Below are positions 1 to 16,215 of a stretch of DNA of 64,000 nucleotides, one piece after another. Origin of the DNA: Scenedesmus sp. ARA3. Lineage: Eukaryota > Chlorophyta > Chlorophyceae > Sphaeropleales > Scenedesmaceae. The translations under genes were made by a program, and so were the position numbers. The notes under the pieces are model-generated. The model was not told the origin of the DNA, searched no databases, and was given only the letters and a program-made list of their open reading frames with translations. The stretch lies in the NCBI GenBank assembly GCA_004335835.1, contig RWJK01001665.1, positions 62,149 through 126,148 on the forward strand, given 5' to 3'. The stretch's first letter is position 1. The number at the start of each line of letters is the position of its first letter.

Positions 1-1326
1 ATTGGCACTGCTCGTGTGTAGGCGCCAGCCTGGCAATAGCTTGCTGATGCGGTCTGGAAAGCTAGAGCTCCAGCTCTGAGGAGTTTCCTCGGCACCTGTT
101 TTCTCGGCACCTGTTTTCGTGGGTCTCATGAATGCGCCTTGACCAGCAGATGCTGGACGCATGCAAGCGCTTGCCATTGCGTGGGAAGTGGCGGGCTGCG
201 GGCTGAGATTTCTGGCATCACACAAGAGGATTTATGTCATTGGTGTTGACAGTACATAAGGTGTGGTGATTGGTGCACCCGGGCTGCACATCATCCTGGC
301 AAGGGGCCATCACCCTGGTTGTTCAACAAGAAACACCGTGTTGTAACACGTGTTAGTGTGACGTTAGTGTGACACTCAGTAGTAAGGGCTCAGCCGTGAG
401 TGTGCACACAGCTTGCTTGATTTGTTGTTCACAGAGAGTTTGCACACAGCATGAAAGCATGGAAGTATCCTCAGGACGTTGTATACTGTGCCAACATCAG
501 CATACAACATAGCATATGGAGTGGTGTTGGTCGTCAGGTGCGCCCATGCCTGCACAGCCTGCATGTGCCTTGCACTCAGTGCAGTCACTGCCAGTTCATT
601 CAGTGACTGAGAGTAGTAAGCTGGCCAGCCATCACTGGTGGATGACAGCGCATCGGATACAGCGCAAGATGATGCACTTTGTTTTTGTACTGCCGAACTC
701 GTGGTCTCAGCTTGCTTGTCACATGCCAGCGTACGTGGAGCTGGCCCAGTGGGTGACTCAACCGTTAGCAGGGGCATTGTCACTTGGTCTGAACATCTGT
801 GACCTTGCATGCGTCCGAGTAACACATTGAAATTTGCAATTTTATTCTGATATAGCTCGATTCTTGTCGTGCCACTTGCTGCCTCAGCCACAGGGCGTGA
901 GGCTTGCTCGCAGTGCAAGCGCTGATTCTGACACCGCAACACCTACAGCAGGGGATAAACAGCATTATACGTTGTGTGTTTCTTCGAACTGCTGCTGTTG
1001 GAGCTGATCTGGGTCCGGAGATTCTCTGTGCCTTTGCTGAGTGTGCACCTGTAAGTGTCCACGCCCATTTTGCGGCATGGCGCTGCGCACGGTCAAGTAC
1101 CTTGTAGGTAAAAATACGTTGACCACCGTTATGTCTCATTGTAGCCGTGGCAATGTTCACCTGCTGGGCTCCGTGTCCTTGGCCCCACCACCAGCAGCAG
1201 CTACAGCAGCAGCAGGACCACCACCTGCAGGACCAGCAACAGCACCACCACCACTAGCAACAGCAGCAGCAGGAGCAGCAGCAGGAGCAGCAGCAGCAGC
1301 AGCTCGCTCACTACCAATCCTAACAG

Positions 1327-2124
1327 GGGTGTCTGTCATGCCGCTGTATTCGTGCTGTGCAGTGGACAACATTGTGGATGAGGTGCCTGATGCAGCACCA
1401 GAGATAGATGTGGAGGTGGCCAGTGCAGGTGAGGCCCGCTACACAGCAGTGTTTCGACACCCACTTTGTTCTACTACTTCCATCTGCTTCACCAGCTAAA
1501 AAAACACTGCAAACTCCATGTTCACAGCACCTCAGCACCGCGCTGACAACTGCTCCGCATACGGTACACCACACGTGTGCTGCAGTACCAAGCCACGCTC
1601 TAGTCTACACTCTCGAGCCTCATCATCGTGTCCTGCCTCTAGCATGCGCTGGTTGCTGCCACCCTCCGTAGACCTGCCCGTGCCCACTCAGCATGCTCCT
1701 CTTTCCATGGTGCAATTGTACAATCAAGCCGCCTGCTGTCACCCGCTGCGCAGATGATGTGGCTGCAGCGCTGCTCGGCACAGCAGGCGTGCCCAGCAAC
1801 GCCGACATCTACATCCAGGTGAGCCCTGCAGGCAGCAGGCCCGCTTGAACCCCTGGTTCAAATCCCACAGCCAAACCCTGCAGTGCCAGCATGTGTTGCG
1901 CACTGAGTGCCTGCTGCGACATCTACATCCAGGTGAGCTTCAACAGTCAGGGCTCCAACCCGCACGCAGCAGTTCTGCTTGCACCCTGCAGCAGCGCCAG
2001 CATGTACTGCGCACTCAGTGCCCGCGGCTCAACCATACAGATACAGACTGATATGTGACATGCACAATAGCGCCGTGTTGGCTATGGCCGCTCTGCAGGC
2101 AGTCAGTTCTCTTGTGCTGTGCAA

Positions 2125-2178
<54 letters not shown>

Positions 2179-3659
2179 GACGTTCAGGCCTGACGGCTCT
2201 GCGCGCTGGCAGGCGGTCAGCGCGGTGCACGAGCTGCCTGAGGCCTCGCTGCTGCTGGCCAAGATTGTGCGCGGCAAAGGTGGGGCAGGGCCGCTCGCAG
2301 CACAGCAGCCACGAGAATGCACGGTGTCCTTTTTTAGTTGTTGAGGGGAAGATGTGACAGCATGGCAGGCGGTGCACATGGTTTGTGGTGCAGCAGTAGA
2401 TGTGGCATCAATGCCGCTGGTGTGTACCGTGGTCTGCAGTGCTTGTAAGATGCAAGTCAAAGCAGAAGAAGTTGCTCCATGCTCCGGACCATCCAGCACG
2501 GATGCGTCAGTGAACACACACAAATCAGGCACTTGAATGAGAACTGGGTCACAGCCCATGCTGCACTCCTCCTCACAGCTCACATATATTTACTGATGCT
2601 TGCTCCTCTGCACTTGGCTTGCTGTTGTTTGTTGTGTTGTGCAACAGCTGCGCCCCGCCCAGCAGCAGCAGCGCGCCCGCAGCAGCAGCAGCAGCACCGC
2701 CCCGCGGCAGCAGCAGCAGCAGCAGCAGGCGGCCCTGCAGTGCAGCCTGGCGGCAAGAGCCACGGCCTGAGCCATGCCATTGGCGGGCTGTTCAAAAAGC
2801 TGGTGGTGGGCGGCAGCAGCGCAGGCGCTGCTGGCGCTGGCGGCGGCAGGATGGGCGGCGGAGGGTTTGGCGGCGGTGGCGGCATGGGTCGCATGGGCAG
2901 GTGCGAGTTTGCACTGCCACTAGCTTTTGCTTGGGATGTGCACTGCCCTTTGCATCATGTAACCCCTACTGCAGTTGCACTGCAGCAGCAGCAGCAGTGG
3001 CGGTGGCAGCATGGAGCCAGTGGACACGTGCAAGCGTGTACTGGCAGTTTTCTGTACTTCAGTTGTTGGTTGACTTTGGTTGCTGTACAACCGGACAACC
3101 CTCTCACAACTGCACTGACAGCAGCAACGCTGCATTCTGCAAGCAGATGTTTTGCAAAGGGGTTGAAGCAGCTGATTAGAAGTGGACGCTGACATGGTGC
3201 TTTAAGACAAGACACTAGGAAGCAACGGGTGAGATAGGCTGCTTGAGAGCGCCTTCTGCTAATGGGTAGCGCACTGCTGCTCCTGCTGCTGCTGCTGCTG
3301 CTGCCGCAGGGATGAGGACGAGTACGAGCGCCAGCTGCGTGAGCAGCAGCAGCTGGAAGAGCTGGAGGGGCGCGGCGAGTGGACGCCCATGGACAACAAC
3401 GCAGGTGAGCGCGGCCAGCAAGGTGGCAGGGGCAGCAGCACACAGGCGCAGCCGCAGGGGCAGGAGCAGACAGCGCAGCAGACACTTGGTCGTGCACAAG
3501 CAGCAGTCGCTGAGGGCAGCCTTGTACGCTGCTGCTGGATTTTTTTGGGAACGTGCTGCAGGCGGATGAGCTGAAGCAGTATGGCATGCCTGAGATCCGC
3601 CTCGCCTAGGTGACAGCAGCTGCACCTCCAACACAGCCACAGAGCTGACGGCCCTCCTC

Positions 3660-3696
<37 letters not shown>

Positions 3697-4321
3697 GATG
3701 TGTGCGACTGATGCACTCAGGGCCCGATCCGGAGCAGTGTGACGGCACGCATGACCAGGACGGTGACGGCATCCCCGACAACATCGACAATGACGATGAC
3801 GGGGACGGCATCCCTGACGAGGTTGACAATGACAATGACAATGACGGTGTCCCGGGCGACTTTGACGCTGACGGGGACGGCGTCCCAGACAGCTTTGACA
3901 ACGACGATGACGGGGACGGCATCCCAGATGACAATGACAATGACAATGACAACGAGGCGGGTGGTGGCGACTGGGAGGAGATGGACAACAACGCAGGTGG
4001 GCGGCAGCCGCACGTGTGGTAGCTGGTGCTGTCTGTACATTGATGCTTGTTTTTGCAGGCTGATACGTATGCGCCGCATGCACGCAGCAGCAACACTTGC
4101 AACACTTCAAAAAGCACGACACTGGCAGCCAGCATCTGGCATTGCCATGCGTGCCTTGGAGCCGGCTGCATCGCTGCAGGGCCTGCGCTGTGCTGAACCT
4201 CACAGCAGAGCATCAGCTGCACTACATCGACCTGCTGTGCACTGCAGGTGCCGAGCCTGACGACAACAATGACAACGATGACGGCGGCTTTGACGACAAT
4301 GACAATGACAACGACGACTGA
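1327..4321 (+). CDS. Acidic protein with thrombospondin type-3-like calcium-binding repeats (5' end undefined)
   Basis: Seven exons join in a single frame: 1327-1428, 1754-1818, 2180-2279, 2648-2900, 3310-3404, 3721-3996 and 4248-4321 (TGA). The first listed exon begins after a plausible acceptor (taacag) and contains an ATG at 1338. That ATG could be the true start, or the gene may begin further upstream; I could not place earlier exons. The protein has an unrecognised N-terminal part, a Gln/Ala-rich and Gly/Met-rich linker, a short charged helix, then about 90 residues of DGDGIPD/DNDNDND repeats that resemble thrombospondin type-3 calcium-binding loops, and a tail of Asp/Asn ending in DNDNDD. 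Such loops bind Ca2+ in known families, so calcium binding is an inference. I see no membrane segment in the visible part. Two successive exons end in the same MDNNAG sequence. Function unknown. Confidence 0.6.
1873..2022 (+). repeat. Local duplication around the 3' edge of the exon ending at 1818
   Basis: The last 15 bases of the exon ending at 1818 plus its gtgagc donor recur at 1918-1938. A 38-base sequence around 1873-1911 recurs with a few changes at 1981-2022. Both lie inside the following intron. Confidence 0.6.
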
Positions 4322-5919
4322 GGCGCAAGCTGCGGTGCAGCAGCAGCAGCAGCCGCAGCCGCAGCAGCAGCCGCCGCCATGGCATCCATGTGCTGCTGGT
4401 TGGCTCCTTTGAGTTTGCAAGGCTGATCTCTTGAATACACTTCTGAGACAGTTCTGCGTCTGCCACAGACAATTCAAACAGTTATGTGTTCCTTTCTGTA
4501 GAATTGCTGGGTCTGGGATGGGGAGGGGGCACTGCAGGTGCCCAATGGCGTGTGCAACGCCAGCTGGCAGACTGCCTGTGCATGCACTATACCTTGTACT
4601 ACATGCCAGGCAAACCCACGGTGTTGCTGCCTCGTCATCATCATGTTACCATTTAGGTGTTGCTGCCTGTACTAGTAGGCTATTTCATCTGGCTGGCTGT
4701 TCCTTGTGAGCAACAAACACGCAACAATCAACACGCATCTGCTGCAGTAGTTTGCTGCAGACAAAAGCATGTGCATGCGTCGCCGGGATGCATTTGGTTT
4801 GCATGTTCACAGGTCTCGTTGCTGTGCTGCTCCTCTTCGCAGCCACCCTTAGCATTCATAGCATGATCATTGGAAGATATAATGGCATGTCTTGATATTA
4901 CTCCTGGCGCATCAGCACATCTATAACATTGCGGAACTGTTCTGGCTGTACAGCATCAGGTGCATCATGAACTGTGACGCAGCTAGCTAATCTTTGGTGG
5001 ATGCCACAGCTGCGTGTGCATGTGTTTTGGTTGCCACCTTGCTATGGTGTCAGCGACTAGCTGTGGCGCTGCTGCCACAAACTTGCGGGACTTACTAGGT
5101 CATCTTGTGCAAGATGCATGCAGCCCTCTGTCAGGTTCACACGCAACATCTCCAACTGCTTCACAGAGCTTGCCCCCTTGCGGCCTTGTGGCGGCATGTG
5201 TGGCATGCCAGGGCTCTCAGGTGTGGGTGCTGCAGCGTGCATGGTTGGCCTTTCCAACACAGAGTGATTCTGGGCCATTCCATGGTAGGCCTGTGGTCGG
5301 CAGGTGCCTGTGCCCTGGCAGGGCATGCTGCGCATGCAGGCAGCATGGTGTTGCATTTCGCTTGTAGTGCGTGACCTGCAACTCGTCATACTGAGCATGG
5401 GTGTAACAACGTGACGTGGCGGTGGCGTGGTTCAGTTTGTCTTTGTAAAACAGCAACCGTGTGTACGCACTCAGGCCTGAATCCAGGTGGTGTCCGGACA
5501 CCACGAGCTATGAACCTGTGCGGCGCATGCGTTGCAGTGTTAGGACAGCGCCCTGTCCACTCTGGTGCTGGCTTGGTATCTAGCACGACATGATAAGGCC
5601 GCCAGCAATCTTGAGTTGCATCATGCAGCTGCATGGCATGGCAGCTTCACTGGTTTCAGGGCTTGCAATTGCAACATGCAATCAGCCATGCAGTGTTAAC
5701 ACACACACACAGGCCTGGGCGCAGTCGTTTGGTTGTGTTGCAACGTCATGACAACCAGTGCGGTCTGCGCTCGCATGTCCCGGCCCGCGCGCTAACAATG
5801 GTCAGCAACTGCATGCTTTAGGTTCCACAGTAGCATCCAACCAGGCAAGCTGATGACAGCATAGCGTATTACTACGGTCCCAGTTCAAGTCTCCACACAC
5901 CGCCAAACGTGATAAGTGG
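4322..5919. other. Intergenic stretch without a recognisable gene
   Basis: About 1.6 kb between the stop of the acidic-repeat gene and the 3' end of RPS5, which is encoded on the other strand. Only short unsupported open frames occur. A TGTAA at 5402-5406 (+) is the first clear polyadenylation-type signal after the upstream gene, but it lies over 1 kb from its stop. A short (AC)n run sits near 5700. Confidence 0.5.
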
Positions 5920-5924
5920 TTACA
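5920..5924 (-). terminator. Putative polyadenylation signal of RPS5
   Basis: TGTAA on the minus strand, 123 bases beyond the RPS5 stop codon. TGTAA is the usual chlorophyte poly(A) signal. Confidence 0.55.
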
Positions 5925-6046
5925 CTGCCACACTGCATTCAGCCCTGACACACTTCCACCAGGCACAGCAGCTGCAGCAGCCGCTGCTGCTGTTGCTGCT
6001 GCATGCAGGGCGACAGGCAGGTGACCATAGCGCCAGCAGCAGCCGC

Positions 6047-9040
<2,994 letters not shown>

Positions 9041-11109
9041 GGTGACGCTTTTTCAAATAAGCACGCCACCAGCAGCAAGAAAAGAGGGCTAGACAGGCGC
9101 TGGGCGGGGGGAAAAGGCAGGTTGCGAAAATGGCCGGCGGGTGCCCTAAACCACGCTACTTGATGTCGTTCAAGGGCTCGGGGATACCCGCATTCCACGA
9201 TTCGATTCTTTTACCCTTTTGTTTGGAAGTAGGAGTGCCAAAGCATGCCTGCAGCTACCCATGCTCACCCTGCATGACTACTGCTACTGGGGACTGCTGC
9301 TGTCAAAGTTTCATCTCTGCACAGCCCTCGACTCGGCTGGTTTCTTAAGTTCCTACCATTTGTTATCCTATGGTCAGACGGTTGATCAAGTAGGCTGCCT
9401 GCACAGCTGGCACGTTCTAGCCTGGTGGCTTTACGCACGACGCCTCAGCTCACTGCTAGCAGCTGTCACAGTGTGGAAGAGGCAGCAAGCTTGCTCCTGG
9501 TAAGGTGTAGGTCACAGAACCATCTCAGTGTTGCTTGAACATTCCCAGGCAAGTTACAGCCAGCGGAACCTTGTGTTTGTGCTGGAATGTTTGCCCGAAG
9601 TGCAGGACAGCGGTGAGGGTGGCACTCGCAGGGCAGCAGCTGCTGTTCAATTTGCCAGTTCAGCTTATGCCGGCCTACACATGGTTTGTAAGCTGATGGC
9701 ATGACTGGTTGTCTACTTGAATTACTAAGCTGCATTCACACACAGTGGACATTGCATTGTTTTGGCCAGCGTTGCGTGCTGGCAATGAAGGAAGGCGCAG
9801 TGACCTCGTGCTCTGGCTGCATCATCTAGTCCGGATGCTGCGCGTCGGCCCTTACCAAGGCTGCATGCACAGCTGTAGCAGCTGCTGTTCGGCTGTTGGC
9901 CTCCTGCAAGCGCGTGTACGTGCCATGGTGGCGTGGAGTGCAAACCCGCACATACTGGTGCGCTATCGGCCACCTGACAGGTGGTGTTCTCTTGCTGGCA
10001 GCACATGCATGCTGCACAGCTGACAACGAGCACATGAGTGCAACACATTGCAAGCGCGGCAGCAGCAGCCAGCTGCACCACAAAGTTGCAGCAGCCTGCT
10101 GAGCCTTCTGTTCCTGTTTGTCCTGTTGTCGGAAGGCAGCTGCCAGCACTGGACACCACTCTGTCAGCTGTGCCCGTTCTGTTACACCAGCTTCCCGCGC
10201 TTGCGCTCACCAGCAAGTCACAGCCGTGCGAGAGATTGTTGTTCCTCTGTTGCAGTTGTGGTGGTGGCGCCTTCAGGCCACAAGGTGCAAGGCGCTGCCA
10301 GCACAGTGATCAGCATTCATGCTTGCTGCACAGGCATTACCAAGAGGAGTGCGTGTATCCCGCCAGGCTCACAGTGGCAGTGGCTCATTCAGCTGATAGC
10401 TTGGCACCAAGTCAGCGACATGCCGCAGGCTCTCTCATGTGCAGGTGCCCTAGGCCTGACAAACCCACAAGATATGGTCGCAGGCAGCACAACAACCCTA
10501 GCCTGTGACTTTGGTATCAACAATTGCTGAGCGGCACAATGCCGAGCTACAGAATTGTCTAGCATATGCTATGTGTGCAGTCTATGCTGTACTATGCCCG
10601 ATGCAGCTTCTGTAGCAAACTGCCTGTGTTGGCGCCGGATGCAACGTGCAAGTGCCAAAGGCTTCAGCCTGTTTGGCGGTCTGATTGCCATTGCATGCCA
10701 GCCCTGATTCGCCTGACTGTTGAGGTTCGATTTTGACTAGTGTACGTGCTGGTGGATCGGCTGCATGTTGCTGAACGCGCCGATCACCAGCACCAGGTGC
10801 CTGCAGGCAGTACACGGGCTTGTGATACTGTACAGAGTGACTGTGGCCAACCGCATCAATCATTATAACTAATTGCGTATGTTAAAGTTTACAGTCGATT
10901 GTACTTTTTGTTTGTTCACGCTCTGCTTCCTCACATAACACCGGTAAGCGAGGTTGACAGCTCCATCAGGTAGTGGCGTCCATCTTGCTGTCAAGCTGTG
11001 CATTGTCAAAAATAAAAAGTGTCGTTGGACTTGACACGCTGCTTTGATTACTCAACTGCCGGCAATTTTACATCCCTTCTACATCCCGTTCAAACCAGCA
11101 GACAGCACC
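9041..11109. other. Divergent intergenic region between RPS5 and SPEF1
   Basis: About 2 kb separating two genes that run away from each other, so it must hold both promoters. The RPS5-proximal 90 bases include a pyrimidine-rich leader in the gene orientation. The SPEF1-proximal 250 bases are AT-rich, with aaaaataaaaag near 11009-11020. Open frames such as 10048-10530 (+) have no recognisable domain and I do not call them genes. Confidence 0.5.
9144..9150 (-). promoter_or_regulatory. Telo-box-like element upstream of RPS5
   Basis: CCCTAAA on the plus strand (TTTAGGG in the gene orientation), about 105 bases upstream of the RPS5 ATG. Telo-box motifs of this kind are common in plant ribosomal-protein promoters. 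One short copy could occur by chance. Confidence 0.3.
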
Positions 11110-13081
11110 ATGGACACCAGCAGCATGAATGAGGAGGATCTGCAAGGACTGTATACATGGGTAAGATAGTTTAAAGCAGCTGAGAGGCGCGTCTGGGCGG
11201 CACAGGCCCCTCAGTAAGCTGAAGTCCCGCGTTTTGTTCGCAGGTGGACGAAATCCCTCTGTCGCGGCCCAAGAGAAATATTTCAAGGGACTTCGCAGAC
11301 GGAGGTGTGCAGCTTGCGTTGACTTTTCATGACCTGCTGTCAGCATGCTGCCTCTACTGCTGCTGACCCATCTGCCAGGTACTGCTGCTGGCTGCAGCAA
11401 GACAAGCAACTGAGTCTGCTGCATGTTCTGCCCTGCAGTGCTGCTGGCTGAGGTGGTGGCTAACTACTTCCCTAAGCTGGTGGAGCTGCACAACTACAGG
11501 TGCGCGGCAGTAGCAGGCTATACAGCAGCAGTACTGCCTGCAGGGGCGTGCTGCAGTGCACACTACCATAACGCCTGCAGATGAGATGAAGTGAATGGCA
11601 CGAAGGACCAGTTGACAACCAGTATGGTATTCTGTTCGTCCATGCCGTCAGTAGCTGCAGGCATGCACGTGAAACTGTGCATGCGCGCTTGATATCCTTG
11701 CACGGCTTCTGCACCAAGAACAGCGATGCTCATCTGCTTCACATTGCCGCTGTTTGTATGTTCCTGCAGCTCGGCAAATGGCATGCAGCAAAAGTTGTAC
11801 AACTGGAACACGCTGAACAGCAAGGTGCTGAAGCGGTTGGGCCTGCAGCTGAGCAAGCAGCACATGACTGAGATTGCAAACGGCACGCCAGGCGCAATTG
11901 AGCAGGCGCTGCAGGTGGTCAAGCTGAAGATTGCTGCATACCAAGAGCCAAGGTGGGCAGCAACAGGCTGCAGGTTTTTTTAGCAGCAGTTTGTAGGAGG
12001 CCAACTGGGTAGGCACTGGCGCGAGCCTTACCCATGCAATATCTGCATCAGACAGTTTCTATTTTCCTTGCAGCATTGTGCTCCCAGCGTCCTCAAGCTG
12101 CAGTGACTGCGAAACAGAGTTATAATTGTGCAGCAATTGCTTGGCCCATGCTGTGCAGCTGTGTCAGGATTGGGCACATCCAGACGCACGACCACAGTGA
12201 CAACCGCATGCGCAGCTGCACAGGTGCACATCTTGTGTGCAAGAACTGAAAGGGCTTAAGGGCTTTGTCTGCATGTGTGTGCTGCTGCAGCTCTGGCAGG
12301 ACCACGCCGCGCGGGGAGCCGTCATCCAACAACATGTGCATGGGCAGCAGCAGCAAAGTGAGCGCTGCTCGGTTGCAGCAGGTGGGGGCAGCACAGCACA
12401 GCAGGGAACAATAGCGCAGCTGAAAGAGTGCACAGCAGAAGCAGCAGCATCTTAACAGCAGCTGTAAGAGTAGTTGGGAACGTGCAGCACCACAGGCGCA
12501 GCAAGCTTGTGGCAGCGTTGCCCAGCAGCAGCATCAGATGCAGCAGCTCAATCCTGCTGCAGCGTGCCTTTGCCATTGCACACGACCAAGTACTGCTCAC
12601 TGACTGCAGCATGTGGCTGCAGCATGCACTCTTCTAGAGACGGGCGCAGCCCTTCTTTCCTGCTGCCTGACGCCCGCTGCTCTGTTGCCGTCCTGTCCCC
12701 AGGCCGCCATCAGCAGCGAGGTGCTGGAGGAGAAGGAGCGCACCATTGTGGAGCTGCGCGAGACCAACGAGGTGCGGCTGCGTGCATTGTGCGCAGCAAC
12801 GCAACACGGCTTGCACGGCCTGCACATGCTCCCGCGCGGCAGTACTGGTGCTGAGCTGCCCGATTTACTGGTGCTTGCATGCCTGCAAGCGCTGTTGACC
12901 AGCAAGGCACGCAAACAGAGTGCTGTGTTGCAGCCGTTGACCTCTTGGCTGACTGCTGCTGCTGCTGCTCCTGGCGCAGATCCTTGAGACCAAGGTGCGC
13001 AAGCTGGAGCAGCTGGTGAAGCTGAAGGACGCAAAGATCCAGACGCTGGTGGCCAAGCTGCAGGCGGCCGGCATGGCCTGA
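11110..13081 (+). CDS. SPEF1: Sperm flagellar protein 1-like (SPEF1/CLAMP), calponin-homology microtubule-binding protein
   Basis: Seven exons: 11110-11160, 11244-11304, 11439-11499, 11770-11952, 12291-12357, 12703-12771 and 12980-13081 (TGA), giving 197 residues. Residues about 8-118 form the calponin-homology domain typical of SPEF1, with the blocks LYTWVDEIPLSRPKRNISRD, FADGVLLAEVV, NYFPKLVELHNY and WNTLNSKVLKRLG. A Ser/Thr/Pro linker follows (about 120-141). The tail from about 142 to 195 is strongly charged with a heptad pattern, as in the C-terminal coiled coil of SPEF1. In known systems SPEF1 binds and bundles microtubules and is a central-apparatus component of motile cilia. It sits on the plus strand, convergent with the CtIP homologue. 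The last acceptor is preceded by a short CTG run. The window therefore belongs to an organism with flagellar genes. Confidence 0.93.
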
Positions 13082-13730
13082 TGGAGCCAGCTGCTGCAGC
13101 TTGGCCGCACTGATGCCCAGCTTGAGCTGCATGCTTGAAGCTCAGTGTGGCCGCTGCTGCTGTCCTGCTGTGTCACCGTGTCAGTCGTGTGTGATGAAAC
13201 AGTGCAAATGGGTGACCGTGTCAGGAGATGCAGGATGTGTGGATTGTTACTTCAAATGGCTCGGCAGCCTGCTGCCGGGGCTGATCATGTACAAGTTGAC
13301 AGTGGGCTGACTGCATGACCGCCATGGGGTGTGCTGGAAGCTTCAGGCTAAGTGTTTACTTGGTATTATCGCTATGCAGGGATACGACATGTTTTGCGGC
13401 ACACCATAGAGTTGCTGATATCTGTTGCAGGTAGCATTGACGGAACTTTGGGGGTCCTGTGCTGCGTCTGAGATGTGCGCTTGTGTGCCACATGTTTTGA
13501 AGGTTTGCAGTAGGTGTAGAAGCATGGTGTTTTTGGCTCTGAAAGTTTGGCTCTTTGTGGTGTCACCGTTCCTTCCCTTACAGGGTTGCAGGGACACCGC
13601 GTCCGTGATAGCAGCCTCCTGTTTTCACTGCAACTGGTGCTGCGGCATGGTTGGGTGCGCTAGTCGCTGATGTACTATGGGGTCTTGTCAGTCTGCCGTT
13701 ACAGCATGAGCTTGAGTGTTTTGTGCTTCA

Positions 13731-13735
13731 TGTAA
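13731..13735 (+). terminator. Putative polyadenylation signal of SPEF1
   Basis: TGTAA about 650 bases after the SPEF1 stop, implying a long 3' untranslated region. No closer copy was seen on this strand. Confidence 0.4.
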
Positions 13736-14430
13736 CGGTGAAAAGCTGGTGTTGCGGCGTGGACACATGAAAATACCTCGGATTGACATTAGCGACCACT
13801 GGCTGCTGCAGCAGCAGCAGCACTGACAGCTGTAGCCAAACTATGAATGTGAACGCCGTGCGAACCACTGCCGCGCAGCATGCTGCTAGCCCTGCCCATA
13901 CGCAGCCTCAGGTGCATCTGCCGCCATGCCCCTGGGGACAGTGCATCCCGTTACACGCTCATACTCTCAGGCCCCACACTGGCCTCGGCGATGCCACTTG
14001 TACTGCTGTACATGATGGTACGCTGCAAACGCTCATCGCCTGCTCTCCAAATCCTAGTCACTGGAAGGCATACTAGCTGCAGCAGTTTTCAGCTGCAGCT
14101 GTGCAACGCCAAGCTGAACATCCAACGCCAAGCTGTACAGTACTGCTCACCAGCTCTTACCAAGTAACTGCCTGCAGCTGCCTAGCGCGGTATGATGCAT
14201 CCACTGTAACCTATTCTAGGAGTTGCTCTTCACTGGTCAGTGCGTAATCTGAGCTCCAAATCCTGAGGCAAGCAGCCAACTGACTGATGGAGCAGCGCTG
14301 CTTCTCACACCTGCAGCCACTCTGCCTGCATGCTCTCCAGCAACCTCCTTGCTGGCCGCCTTTGCCACCGTAATGCTACACATGAAGTTGACATATGATG
14401 CCTGCGCCTGCTGCCTCAGAACTTCCCACT

Positions 14431-15602
14431 TCAGAGCGAGTCCAAGCTCTGCTGCTGCTGCTGCTGCTGCTGCTGCACGCCCAGCTCCTGCTCATGATGC
14501 ATGCCATGATCAGGCTCCTGTGTCAGCTCAGGTGTAAACCCTATGTTCCAAAACCCCTGCGGCGTGCTCGGCGGCTGCCACTTGGCCCGGTGCCGCGACA
14601 TGTCCTGCACCAGCCTGTTCACACCCTGCTGCTGCTGCTGCTGCTGAACGAGCCCTGAGGCTGTACCAGCAGCTGCAGCTGCTGCTGGTGCAGCATGCCC
14701 ACAGCTTGGCATGCCCAGCTGCGCTGCGGTGGCTGCTGCAGCAGCGCCGTCAGCGCCGCACCAGGACTGCAGCGCCCCATAAAACTTCCTGCAAGCCTCA
14801 CACTCATAACCCTGCAGCAGCTCTCTGTCTGCCTTCTTGCGCACAACCTCCTGATACTTGAAGCCTGCAGCACTTCTGTCACCACCGCTTCCTGCTGCTG
14901 CTGCTGCATAAGTGTCACGGGCAGCAGCAGCATCTGCTGACGCTTGTGCAGCCGGTGCTGTTGCCGCTGCTGCTGTTGCTGCTGCCTTTTGTGCAATAAG
15001 CCACTGGTGTCGCTGCTGAGCAGCAGGTGCCGGGCCGCGGGGCTGCTGCTGCGGCAGTGGCGGCATCTGTTCCCCACTTGCGTTCAGCACACCTTCCACG
15101 GCAGCGCTGCTTTCTAGAACGCCAGACACGCAATCAACAGCATCTTCATCCGCACCAGCAACTGCGTCAGCACCAGCTGCTGCTGGTGCTGCTAGTGCAG
15201 GCTCAGCGCGCTGCTTCACGCCTGCCTCAGCATCTTGCTGCTGCTGCTGCTGCTCTCGCTGCTGCAGGCCTTGCTTCATGGATGCTGGGATGAAGCGCCT
15301 CCTGCCGCCTGGCTTCAAGGCTGCCACCTGCTGCTGCTGGTGCTGCTGCTGCTGAGCCTGCTGCTCTGGCACCTCCACCAGCACTTGCGTCTTGCTGCTC
15401 TCGTCGTTGCCCAAGCGCTGCCGCACCTTCTTCTGCTGCTCCGGCTGCTGCTTCTGTCGTGGCTGTGTGCGCAGCTCAAAGTCGTCCATGTCAGAGCTGT
15501 GCTGTGCTGCTGCTGCCAGCCCAGCTGCTGCTGCTCCAGTCGACTGTCCACTGCTTGTGGTGACAAGCACTGTAGTGCTGGGCAGCCCAGAGCCTTTAGA
15601 GC

Positions 15603-15636
<34 letters not shown>

Positions 15637-16183
15637 CCTGCTCTTGCCCTTGGCGATCCAAGCAGGGCTAGTTTGAACGTGTTGCAAGCCACGCCCACTG
15701 CCGATGCCACCACCCCCTGAGGCAACACCACCGCCACTGCTGCCACCACCACCAGCAGCAGCAGCAGCAGCAGCGGCCTGGTCAAGCTGCTGTGCTAGCC
15801 CCTTTTTTGGCGCCGCTGCTTGCCGGTTGTGCTGCAGGCTGCTCCTGCTTGGCTGCTGCACTTCACCAGGGCTGCTGCTGCTCCTGGCGCCTCCTGCACC
15901 CTGCGCCGCTGCTGCTGCTACTGCAGCAGCAACTGCAGCTGTGGCGCTGCGCTCCAGTCGCTCTGCAGCAGCAGCCATAGGGCTGGGAGGTGCAGGCTTG
16001 CTGGTTGGTGCTGTGCCTTGCTTGACTGGCTGCTGCTGCTGCCCATTGAGATGCAGCGAGCCATGCTGCCCGGCTGTCGGCCCCACAAGGTCAGCAGGGC
16101 TGCCAGCACTGCAGGCTGCTGAGGGCGCAGCTGCAGCCGTACCATCAGACTTGCGGCGTTTCGCAGGCGGTGCGCTGCCGTCC

Positions 16184-16215
<32 letters not shown>

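Noticed and set aside
1850..1866. tRNA-like T-loop sequence ggttcaaatccc
   Set aside because: The flanking bases do not pair into a T stem and no acceptor or anticodon arms can be drawn.
3561..3609. Possible terminal exon reading ADELKQYGMPEIRLA then stop
   Set aside because: It needs a phase-0 donor, but the preceding exon ends in phase 1, while the exon at 3721 fits that phase and carries the repeats.
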